Assembly (NCBI GenBank): GCA_964537245.1
Contig: CAZHZL010000100.1
Span: forward strand, 1-7,177
DNA: 7,177 nt
Source: UMGS1840 sp964537245
Lineage (GTDB): Bacteria > Bacillota > Clostridia > UMGS1840
Direction of reading: 5' to 3'
The position numbers and the translations under genes were made by a program. The notes under the pieces were generated by a model, which did not search any database, was not told the origin of the DNA, and worked only from the letters and a program-made list of their open reading frames with translations. Positions 1 to 5,647 of this stretch are shown piece after piece; the stretch's first letter is position 1, and each line of letters begins with the position of its first letter.

Positions 1-1
1 C

Positions 2-541
2 GGAAATTTAGTGGAATTTGAAAACAAAAGTGTCGTATTTATTGACGCAAATCATTTACCACATTTTAAAGAAGGCGGTTACTCTATGGAAAGACGTATA
101 ACAGTTATTCCCTTTCCCGCTACATTTGATAAAAGTAATATTGATTTACATATGTCACAGAAATTAGCACATAAAAGCTGTCAGACTGCAATACTATCAT
201 GGCTTATTGAAGGGACTTTGCGTTATATGAGGTTTGGGTTATTCCCTACAAAAAGAGTACAGGAAGCAACTAAAGAATACTTTGCTTCCGAAAACACAAT
301 CAAAATGTTTTTAGAGGAAGCAACAACGGAAGATATTTCGGGCAAGGTATATTTCAGCGATTTATATTCAGCTTATGAGTATTATTGTAAGCAAAATATA
401 CTACAGCCTAAATCCAAGGATGTTTTCAGTAAATCTGCGGAAATAAAGAAATATCCCAATAAAAAAGACGGTATCAACAGATACAGACAAGGTATTCGTT
501 TAAAAACGGAATACGAAAATATTCAGAATAAGGAGAATTGA
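2..541 (+). CDS. D5/P4-type phage or plasmid DNA primase-helicase, C-terminal part (5' truncated by window)
   Basis: The frame is open to the first base of the window, so the GTG at 11 is not taken as a start; 179 residues are visible. The fragment covers the end of a superfamily 3-type helicase domain and the C-terminal DNA-binding tail of D5/P4-alpha-like replication proteins. Visible marks are a hydrophobic strand ending in the sensor-like ANHLP (residues 16-20), then ERRITVIPF (30-38), the arginine-containing segment typical of this family. A tail follows with a substrate-type winged-helix pattern: an LYSAYEYYC helix, a PKSKDVFSKSAE segment and a final YRQGIRL strand. Full-length relatives are several hundred residues long, with Walker A and B upstream. 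The likely role is replication initiation of the mobile element as primase/helicase. The next small gene starts 5 bases after the stop, so the two are probably cotranscribed. Confidence 0.8.
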   Translation, partial: GNLVEFENKSVVFIDANHLPHFKEGGYSMERRITVIPFPATFDKSNIDLHMSQKLAHKSCQTAILSWLIEGTLRYMRFGLFPTKRVQEATKEYFASENTIKMFLEEATTEDISGKVYFSDLYSAYEYYCKQNILQPKSKDVFSKSAEIKKYPNKKDGINRYRQGIRLKTEYENIQNKEN

Positions 542-545
542 TGTT

Positions 546-692
546 ATGGAAGATAAAGTTAAAATTAAAGGTAGTTTTTCAGAGTATTCGAGAATTATAG
601 ATGAATTTTTTGCAAGAGAAGCTGAGCTTTTTCGTAAAGAACATCCGGAAATTATTGAGAAAGTGTTAAAAGAACAATCAAAGAATAAATAA
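546..692 (+). CDS. Small hypothetical protein, 48 aa
   Basis: The protein is short and highly charged. It begins MEDKVKIKGSFSEYSRIID and continues as what looks like one or two amphipathic helices rich in E, K, R and F, ending QSKNK. The start is chosen because AAGGAG (530-535) lies about 10 bases upstream of ATG 546. The ATG at 541 overlaps the primase stop but opens a different frame of only about 20 codons. The gene follows the primase with a 4-base gap, which suggests translational coupling and a shared transcript. There is no membrane segment, cysteine pair or recognisable domain. Tiny genes in this position are common in clostridial integrative elements, but I do not know a function. 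The good ribosome site and the tight spacing are the main evidence that it is real. Confidence 0.6.
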   Translation: MEDKVKIKGSFSEYSRIIDEFFAREAELFRKEHPEIIEKVLKEQSKNK

Positions 693-697
693 TATTT

Positions 698-732
698 TGT
701 GTTCTTGGAAGATTTTTTCTTTCAAGAACACA
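698..732. repeat. Long stem-loop with T-rich loop, not a standard terminator
   Basis: The arms TGTGTTCTTGGAAGA (698-712) and TCTTTCAAGAACACA (718-732) pair over 15 positions with a single G-T wobble, leaving a TTTTT loop. It begins 5 bases after the stop of the 48-aa gene. No run of T follows on either strand, so it is not a classical intrinsic terminator. It could stabilise the mRNA end, act as an attenuator or processing site before the next gene, or be a DNA hairpin used in replication or transfer of the element. Confidence 0.6.
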
Positions 733-815
733 CCTGTTCATATCACACATTTCTTAAAAAATGTATTTAATTTTATAAAAAGGAAAAAATAGATTAAGAG
801 GTGATAAATATCGAA

Positions 816-956
816 TTGAAAGTAAAAGAAATATGGTTCAGTTATTTTAATAAAGTTCTTTTTGAAAAAGGTATTATCACCGAAAAAGAACGAAATAAGA
901 TGAATCACTTGATTTATCTGAAATGCAACTCTAAAAATGAAAACAGAAAAAAATAA
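816..956 (+). CDS. Small SHOCT-like protein, 46 aa, probable TTG start
   Basis: The reading frame runs through WFSYFNKVLFEKGIITEKE to a lysine-rich end, NENRKK. The segment LFEKGIITEKE resembles the SHOCT motif, a short helical oligomerisation module (hydrophobic helix, then a G-I/L-I-T/S-E-E-E turn). The GTG at 801 opens the same frame but overlaps the ribosome site itself. AGAGGTGAT (798-806 region) is better spaced for the TTG at 816, about 10 bases downstream, so that start is preferred; ATC at 810 is a less likely alternative. Small proteins like this are often found just upstream of serine recombinases in clostridial elements. Its partner may therefore be the recombinase or the replication protein, which is an inference. 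The stop codon lies inside the stem of the terminator that follows. It is too short for domain assignment to be firm. Confidence 0.6.
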   Translation: MKVKEIWFSYFNKVLFEKGIITEKERNKMNHLIYLKCNSKNENRKK

Positions 957-997
957 AACTAAAAGCAATTTTTTTAAAAAAGCTTTTAGTTTTATTT
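951..997. terminator. Bidirectional intrinsic terminator, 16-bp perfect stem
   Basis: The arms AAATAAAACTAAAAGC (951-966) and GCTTTTAGTTTTATTT (982-997) are perfect reverse complements around a 15-base A/T loop. On the plus strand the stem ends in a T-rich stretch; on the minus strand the bases after the stem read TTTTCTGTTTTC, also U-rich. It therefore can end transcription of the small genes from the left and of the ATPase gene, whose stop is at 1009-1011, from the right. Confidence 0.85.
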
Positions 998-1008
998 TTA
1001 TTCTAATT

Positions 1009-2232
1009 CTATATCATCCAGACAGGTACAATATAGTTATCACTATCAACGGCAGAAAATGTTTCTTTCATACAAATGACAGCACCTTTTCCTCTTGGAA
1101 CAGAAGCTTTAGCCAATAACCTGAAAGGTCTTATTAACTCTGTCGCAGGACTTGCAGTACGCTTTATTTCTATCGGATGAAGCATACCGTCACTTTCGAT
1201 AACAAGATCAATTTCATTGCTGTTTGTATCACGGTAATACCATAAGAGGCATTCCTTAGCATTGTTATGGTAGGTTTTTATGATTTCAGATACAACATAA
1301 TTTTCTAATATTGCTCCGTTAATTGCACCATTTGCCAAAACCTCGGGAGAAGAATATCTTGTGAGATATGCAACAAGACCTGTATCAAAGAAATACATTT
1401 TAGGTGTTTTAATTGTTCTTTTTAATAAATTGTTTGAATAAGGGCGTAAGAAAAATATAATGTCTGATTTTTCAAGAATTTTCAGCCAACGCTTTGCTGT
1501 ATCATTGGAAATTCCAACATCCTGGGCAATATCTGAAATATTAAGCATCTGACCTGCTCTGCAAGCAGCCGAACGAATAAAATCGCTAAATAGTATGTTA
1601 TCATCAATATCTGCAATATCCTTGACATCTCGTTCAATATAAGTTTGAAGATAACTACTGTAAAACAAATCTCTATCTGTATATTTTCCGCTGACGTGTC
1701 CGGGCAACGAGCCACTCCATATACGTCTGTATATTTCATTTAAATCTGCCGGTTTGTTTATTTTACTGCGTTTTTTTAACTTCTCTAAATCAATAGAAAA
1801 CGGCTCAGTTTCATCAGTTCCATATATCTCATGCTGAGAGAGCGGAGGCATATGAATAATAGCAATTCTGCCGGCAAGAGTTTCCTGAGCAAGTTCCATA
1901 AGCTTAAAGGGTTGAGAACCGGTGAGCCAAAAAGAACCCGGCGCAGCACCTTTATCGATCGCCATTTTTATATAAGAAAACAGTTCAGGAGCATACTGAA
2001 CTTCATCTATCAAAATCGGTAATGAGTGCATTTGCAGAAAAAGAGCAGGATCCTTTGATGCCAACTTTCTTTCTTCAATGTCATCTAATAATACTACTTC
2101 ACGATTATCCTCCATAAGTTGCTTCAACACAGTTGATTTGCCAACTTGCCTTGCACCCGTTATTAAAATACACGCATATTCTTTAGATGCCGCCATTATT
2201 TTTTCTTCTAAATCACGATTTATATATGCCAT
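1009..2232 (-). CDS. AAA ATPase with DUF4143-type C-terminal domain (AAA_14 family)
   Basis: The 407-residue protein has an N-terminal AAA_14 ATPase domain: Walker A GARQVGKST (26-34), Walker B LPILIDEVQ (71-79, acidic D76 E77), a sensor-like LTGSQ (103-107) and LAGR (119-122). A linker with YIERDVKDI (198-206) follows, which is characteristic of the family. Next come a winged-helix segment (about 231-265) and a DUF4143-like end whose E310, EID (340-342) and EIK (355-357) fit a PD-(D/E)XK nuclease-like pattern. The length is normal and all key residues are present, so it looks intact. The family is widespread, often multicopy in anaerobes, and its cellular role is not established; the ATPase may move or sense DNA and the C-terminal domain may bind or cut it. 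The start is supported by GGAAGGAG 7 bases upstream. The gene runs against the rest of the element and has its own promoter and terminator, which suggests cargo. Confidence 0.9.
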   Translation of the reverse strand: MAYINRDLEEKIMAASKEYACILITGARQVGKSTVLKQLMEDNREVVLLDDIEERKLASKDPALFLQMHSLPILIDEVQYAPELFSYIKMAIDKGAAPGSFWLTGSQPFKLMELAQETLAGRIAIIHMPPLSQHEIYGTDETEPFSIDLEKLKKRSKINKPADLNEIYRRIWSGSLPGHVSGKYTDRDLFYSSYLQTYIERDVKDIADIDDNILFSDFIRSAACRAGQMLNISDIAQDVGISNDTAKRWLKILEKSDIIFFLRPYSNNLLKRTIKTPKMYFFDTGLVAYLTRYSSPEVLANGAINGAILENYVVSEIIKTYHNNAKECLLWYYRDTNSNEIDLVIESDGMLHPIEIKRTASPATELIRPFRLLAKASVPRGKGAVICMKETFSAVDSDNYIVPVWMI

Positions 2233-2265
2233 GGATAGTCTCCTTCCATATTTTAATGCAATTAT

Positions 2266-2294
2266 AGTATAAACTATTTTTTTTGATTTGTCAA
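2266..2294 (-). promoter_or_regulatory. Promoter of the AAA_14/DUF4143 ATPase gene
   Basis: On the minus strand TTGACA (2289-2294) is separated by 17 bases from TATACT (2266-2271), a near-consensus vegetative promoter. A TATAAT overlaps it at 2261-2266, but at an unfavourable 22-base distance. The expected transcript start is near 2259, giving a leader of roughly 27 bases with the GGAAGGAG ribosome site. Confidence 0.8.
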
Positions 2295-2325
2295 GGTTAA
2301 TTTAAGATTGTATCGTAAATTAACC
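2295..2325. repeat. Inverted repeat abutting the ATPase promoter (possible operator)
   Basis: The arms GGTTAATTTA (2295-2304) and TAAATTAACC (2316-2325) are perfect 10-base complements with an 11-base spacer. The centre-to-centre distance of the arms is 21 bases, two helical turns, which suits a dimeric DNA-binding protein. It touches the upstream edge of the ATPase -35 box and lies about 70 bases upstream of the recombinase -35 box. No regulator gene is visible nearby within the element. Confidence 0.5.
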
Positions 2326-2395
2326 TATTTTAGTTTCTCCAATATTATATTTTTTACATCGAAAGACCTGATAAATTAAATTTCACAAAAAACTC

Positions 2396-2424
2396 TTGCT
2401 TTTCTTTTTCATATATGTTATAAT
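2396..2424 (+). promoter_or_regulatory. Promoter of the serine recombinase gene, extended -10
   Basis: TTGCTT (2396-2401) is followed after 17 bases by TATAAT (2419-2424). TG stands one base before the -10 box (2416-2417), giving an extended -10. Transcription should start near 2431, so the in-frame ATG codons at 2430 and 2433 sit at the transcript end and cannot have a ribosome site. This supports ATG 2475 as the recombinase start. Confidence 0.8.
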
Positions 2425-2474
2425 TTTAAATGATGATACAACGAAACTTTTTTGATAATGAAGAGGTGTCGCTT

Positions 2475-4142
2475 ATGAATATACATGAGATAAGACAACA
2501 GATGAAATTAAAGTCAATATATGATATACCTATGAGGGTTACTTTTTATGCCCGAGTTTCATCTGAAAAGGACGAGCAGCTTAATTCTTTGGATAATCAG
2601 GTCATGTATTATACCAATCTGATAAAAGAAAACAAAAACTGGGAATATATTCCGGGTTATATAGATGAAGGTTTATCGGGAATATCGACTAAAAAAAGAG
2701 AAAATTTTCATAATATGATCGGTGATGCAAAAATGGGAAAATTTGACTTTGTTATAACAAAAGAAATATCCCGTTTTGCAAGAAATACACTTGACAGTAT
2801 TCAATTTACAAGAGAGCTTTTAAATTACGGAGTCGGTGTTTTTTTTCAGAATGATAATATTAATACCTTAGACGAAGACAGCGAATTAAGGCTGACTATT
2901 ATGTCGGGTATTGCTCAGGATGAATTGAGAAAGCTTTCTTCCCGTATAAAATTCGGACATCAGCAGGCAATAAAAAACAATGTGGTTTTAGGAAATTCAA
3001 GAATTTTCGGATACGATAAAAAAGATAAAAAGCTTGTCATAAATGAAGAAGAAGCAAAAATGGTAAGAGAGCTTTTTGAACTTTATGCCACAAATGAATA
3101 CAGCATGAAACAGCTTGAAAATCTTTTTTATAAAAAAGGATACCGCAACAGAAACGGAAATAAAATTGCACATTCCACAATGTCAAACACAATTTCAAAT
3201 CCTAAATATAAAGGGTACTACGTTGGAAACAAAGTAAAGATAGTTGATATGTTTACTAAAAAACAGCATTTTCTTCCACCCGAAGAATGGGTTATGTTTA
3301 AAGATGAAACGGGTGAAATTGTGCCTGCAATCGTATCAGAAGAATTATGGGACCAGGCAAACAAAGTCTTAAAAAGAAGAAGCTCAGATGTAAAGTCAAG
3401 ACAGAATTTATGTAATCACGGAAATTTGCTTACGGGAAAGCTTTTTTGCAGTCATTGCGGATGCTCATATTACAGACGCGAAAGCAAGGATAAAAAAGGA
3501 AATAAAAACAGCAAGTGGGTATGCTCAAATAAAATTAACAACGGTGCTGACACCTGCCCTTCTTTTGCAATTTATGAAGAAGAAATAAAACCTATACTTC
3601 TTGACACATTTAACGAAACATCAAAGGTTGCAGAAGATTTAATCGAAGAATATATCGAAATGTATAAGACCATTGACGAAGATAACGAAAATATAAAAAG
3701 AATAAATGAGCTTAATAAGCTTATTGAAACTGAAAACAAGAAAAAATCAAAGCTTCTTACCTATAATGTCAACGGTGATATTTCCGATAAAGAATACCTT
3801 CAAATGACTAATGAATGTAAAAAAAATATAAAGGAATATGAATCAGAACTTTTTGAGCTTAATGAAAAACAGAACTCAAAAGAGGATTTTAAAAATCATA
3901 TTGAAACCATTCGTTCTGTCCTGAAAAAAGCGCAGGAAGATGCAGTAGACGGAATTATAACAAAAGAGTTTGTTGATAAGTATATTGATAAAATTTTCAT
4001 TACTCCCGAAGATGACCGCTTAAAGCTTGAAATCAAGGTATTTACAGGAGAATCCTGCGAAAAGCACCTTACTAAACTCAGAAGTCGTTCGGGACACACT
4101 TTTAAAAAGATGATTCACGAATACGAAAACAACATGAAATAA
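2475..4142 (+). CDS. Large serine recombinase (site-specific integrase/resolvase family)
   Basis: The 555-residue protein catalyses DNA strand exchange and is the likely integrase/excisionase of the element. Its N-terminal resolvase domain (about 20-165) contains FYARVSSEKDEQ with catalytic Ser29 next to Arg27. It also has the DEGLSG motif and ISRFARN with Arg100 and Arg103, all expected for an active enzyme. A recombinase domain follows (about 185-290, with NPKYKGYYVGNK). Then comes a zinc ribbon with CSHC (Cys325, Cys328), Cys350 and Cys361, and a lysine/glutamate-rich coiled coil (about 395-475) typical of large serine recombinases. ATG 2475 is chosen because AAGAGGTG (2461-2468) lies 6 bases upstream. 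The frame extends back to 2430, but that region has no ribosome site and lies at the transcript start. The gene is intact, has its own promoter, and is the last plus-strand gene of the element. Similar enzymes include the TnpX/Ccr group; the target site is unknown. Confidence 0.93.
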   Translation: MNIHEIRQQMKLKSIYDIPMRVTFYARVSSEKDEQLNSLDNQVMYYTNLIKENKNWEYIPGYIDEGLSGISTKKRENFHNMIGDAKMGKFDFVITKEISRFARNTLDSIQFTRELLNYGVGVFFQNDNINTLDEDSELRLTIMSGIAQDELRKLSSRIKFGHQQAIKNNVVLGNSRIFGYDKKDKKLVINEEEAKMVRELFELYATNEYSMKQLENLFYKKGYRNRNGNKIAHSTMSNTISNPKYKGYYVGNKVKIVDMFTKKQHFLPPEEWVMFKDETGEIVPAIVSEELWDQANKVLKRRSSDVKSRQNLCNHGNLLTGKLFCSHCGCSYYRRESKDKKGNKNSKWVCSNKINNGADTCPSFAIYEEEIKPILLDTFNETSKVAEDLIEEYIEMYKTIDEDNENIKRINELNKLIETENKKKSKLLTYNVNGDISDKEYLQMTNECKKNIKEYESELFELNEKQNSKEDFKNHIETIRSVLKKAQEDAVDGIITKEFVDKYIDKIFITPEDDRLKLEIKVFTGESCEKHLTKLRSRSGHTFKKMIHEYENNMK

Positions 4143-4144
4143 CA

Positions 4145-4169
4145 TTTTCTTAATTATTAATTAAGAAAA
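4145..4169. repeat. A/T-only inverted repeat after the recombinase gene
   Basis: TTTTCTTAATT (4145-4155) and AATTAAGAAAA (4159-4169) are perfect 11-base complements around ATT. It starts 2 bases after the recombinase stop. It may help end recombinase transcription together with the next hairpin, or mark the recombination end of the element. On the minus strand its A-run supplies the U-tract of the transporter terminator. Confidence 0.5.
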
Positions 4170-4173
4170 AAAG

Positions 4174-4215
4174 AAATGCCGTTATATAACTTTTTTAAGC
4201 TATATAACGGCATTT
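4174..4215 (-). terminator. Intrinsic terminator between recombinase and MFS genes
   Basis: The arms AAATGCCGTTATATA (4174-4188) and TATATAACGGCATTT (4201-4215) pair perfectly over 15 bases. Read on the minus strand, the stem is followed by TTTCTTTTTTTCTT, a strong U-tract, so it mainly serves the transporter gene whose stop is at 4221-4223. On the plus strand only ATTTTA follows, so it may be a weaker terminator for the recombinase gene. Confidence 0.85.
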
Positions 4216-4220
4216 TACCA

Positions 4221-5504
4221 TTACTGTTTCATTACCTTTTGTTTTAATATAACTTTATTCATAAATAAAATCGTTACGCCAACAATCAAAAGAGAAATCA
4301 ATGCAAGAAGCTGTTGACCGTAAATATGAAATCCAAAAATCATATTGTTATTCTTTTGTATCATTTCAAGAACCTTACCGCCAAGTATGGAGGCGCCAAA
4401 GCCACAAATTCCTCCGATACTGTTTTTAATCGCCATAGCCTGCGATATGTATTTTGAATCCACATAGCTGTATGAAATATTATAGGAATTTGCATTTGTA
4501 CCTGCATAAGAGCAGTTGAAAAATATTGTGAATAAAATAACTAGCCACCATGTTTTGTTTGATGTAAAGATGAGCATTACATATGCCAGTGCTGACAAAA
4601 AAAGACCAAGTCTGAAGCCCTTTGCGTATGATGTTTTATCCGAATATTTTCCGATAGGCTTTGATACCAGCACTCTGCAACCGTTTGCAACAATATTTAT
4701 AATCTGAATTAAAAATACTGAAAGCAATAGGTCGTTTGTTTTGAATACACCCACAAAGCCCAATGTGAAATATCTTGATACATCAAAAAGAACAGTCAGA
4801 ATTATAATGCTACGGAAATTCTTGTTTCCGAGCGTGTTTCTAAGAACAACCGAAAAAGGCTCACTGTCAGCACGATGTTCACTCACATCTTCTTTTTTTA
4901 TCATAGAAAGGCAAATAAAATTACATATGTTTAGTATTAATATTGCAGAAGCAATAAATAAAAAGCCGCCTTCTATATTTCCAAGTCCTTCAAATTTGTC
5001 AATTATAAAGCCCATAACAGCTGTAAAAATCATTCCCGTTATAAGCGAAAGAATTTCTTTATTTGCTGAATAGCTCGCTCTTTTTGTCGGCTCAACATAG
5101 GAATTTGCCCATTTAAAGCAAAGAGAATAAATCAGATATTTTCCTGCATATGCTATAAGCACACTCAATATCACCAGAACTGTTCTTTCGGTTGCACCGA
5201 CAGGAACAAACGGTATCAGATACAAAAGCATGAAGAAAACTATGCTCAATGTATCAAAAAAGACAATAAGCTTCTTTGTACTAACTTTTAATCTTACAAG
5301 AAAAATTGCCGCAAGCTGAATAACAAACGCCATTGAAATAAACGACGAAATAATACCTATTAAATAGTCGCTTATACCGATATGAGTAAGCAGCTTAGCC
5401 AAAAATGCGTCCGTAACCAAAAGTGAAATAAAATACTCCACCGTACACTGCACCATATATGCGCTTCTTGAACGCTTATATTCATTTGAATTAAAATCCG
5501 ACAT
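4221..5504 (-). CDS. Major facilitator superfamily (MFS) transporter
   Basis: The 427-residue inner-membrane protein has about 12 hydrophobic segments: roughly 18-38, 43-70, 79-100, 107-127, 148-167, 170-191, then a hydrophilic central loop (192-220), 221-243, 247-271, 287-305, 307-325, 347-367 and 395-417. The two six-helix halves with a charged central loop are the MFS plan. GKYSDKTSYAKG (about 275-286) resembles the family's conserved cytoplasmic loop motif between helices 8 and 9. No signal peptide is needed. The start is supported by GGAGGT 6 bases upstream of the ATG. The gene is divergent from a LacI-family regulator with its own promoter, which suggests control by that repressor and, by analogy, a sugar or other small organic substrate. 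The substrate cannot be told from sequence, and export is as possible as import. No catabolic enzyme gene is next to it. Confidence 0.9.
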   Translation of the reverse strand: MSDFNSNEYKRSRSAYMVQCTVEYFISLLVTDAFLAKLLTHIGISDYLIGIISSFISMAFVIQLAAIFLVRLKVSTKKLIVFFDTLSIVFFMLLYLIPFVPVGATERTVLVILSVLIAYAGKYLIYSLCFKWANSYVEPTKRASYSANKEILSLITGMIFTAVMGFIIDKFEGLGNIEGGFLFIASAILILNICNFICLSMIKKEDVSEHRADSEPFSVVLRNTLGNKNFRSIIILTVLFDVSRYFTLGFVGVFKTNDLLLSVFLIQIINIVANGCRVLVSKPIGKYSDKTSYAKGFRLGLFLSALAYVMLIFTSNKTWWLVILFTIFFNCSYAGTNANSYNISYSYVDSKYISQAMAIKNSIGGICGFGASILGGKVLEMIQKNNNMIFGFHIYGQQLLALISLLIVGVTILFMNKVILKQKVMKQ

Positions 5505-5529
5505 TTTTATACCTCCATTCTCTTTAATA

Positions 5530-5557
5530 ATTATAGTTAAAATTTTTATATTGTCAA
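5530..5557 (-). promoter_or_regulatory. Promoter of the MFS transporter gene
   Basis: On the minus strand TTGACA (5552-5557) and TATAAT (5530-5535), both perfect consensus hexamers, are spaced by 16 bases. Transcription should begin near 5523, a short leader before GGAGGT. Such a strong promoter next to a LacI-type gene suggests that it is normally held down by repression. Confidence 0.85.
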
Positions 5558-5568
5558 CTGATTTATTA

Positions 5569-5590
5569 TCGAAAATTTTTCGAAATTTTC
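5569..5590. promoter_or_regulatory. Putative LacI-family operator (nested palindromes)
   Basis: GAAAATTT (5571-5578) and AAATTTTC (5583-5590) are perfect 8-base arms around TTCG. A second palindrome, TCGAAAA (5569-5575) and TTTTCGA (5577-5583), overlaps it, and TTTCGAAA (5578-5585) is self-complementary around a central CG, as is usual for LacI-family operators. It lies between the two divergent -35 boxes, about 12 bases from the MFS box and 10 bases from the regulator box, so a bound repressor could affect both. Confidence 0.5.
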
Positions 5591-5599
5591 CGTCCTGTA

Positions 5600-5628
5600 T
5601 TGCAATTTTGAATATTCTGTTGTATAAT
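5600..5628 (+). promoter_or_regulatory. Promoter of the LacI-family regulator gene
   Basis: TTGCAA (5600-5605) and TATAAT (5623-5628) are spaced by 17 bases. Transcription should start near 5635, leaving a leader of only about 13 bases that holds the GAGGTGAT ribosome site. The -35 box lies inside an 8-base palindrome ATTGCAAT (5599-5606). Confidence 0.8.
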
Positions 5629-5647
5629 AAAATCCGAGGTGATAAAA

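Larger units (their letters stand above)
1..4170 (+). mobile_element. Right end of an integrated mobile element (serine-recombinase type), left end outside the window
   Basis: This is inferred from gene content. A D5/P4-type primase-helicase fragment is followed by two very small genes, a reversed ATPase gene and a large serine recombinase, an arrangement typical of integrative elements or prophage-derived elements of Clostridia. The recombinase lies last and reads outward, as integrases commonly do next to an attachment site. To its right are an MFS/LacI pair and a PEP carboxykinase gene, which read as chromosome. The right border is put at about 4143-4173 because the terminator at 4174-4215 appears to belong to the transporter gene. 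No flanking direct repeat can be tested, since the left end is not present. There are no conjugation or structural phage genes in the visible part, so the class of element stays open. Confidence 0.6.

Noticed and set aside
541..600. ATG overlapping the primase stop (tgATG) as start of the small gene
   Set aside because: This frame ends after about 20 codons. The ATG at 546 opens a longer frame with a well-placed AAGGAG.
747..764. Small hairpin ACATTT/AAATGT downstream of the 698-732 stem-loop
   Set aside because: The arms are only 6 A/T-rich bases long, which chance explains in such A/T-rich DNA.
738..968. Minus-strand frame of 76 codons, rich in F and I
   Set aside because: It is antisense to the small SHOCT-like gene and the A/T-rich gap. 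Its composition follows from poly-A on the plus strand, and it has no ribosome site.
937..1119. Plus-strand frame of 60 codons
   Set aside because: It runs through the terminator hairpin and then antisense to the ATPase gene, and has no domain or ribosome site.
4741..5073. Plus-strand frame of 110 codons
   Set aside because: It is a shadow of the MFS transporter gene, which has clear membrane segments, a promoter and a ribosome site on the other strand.
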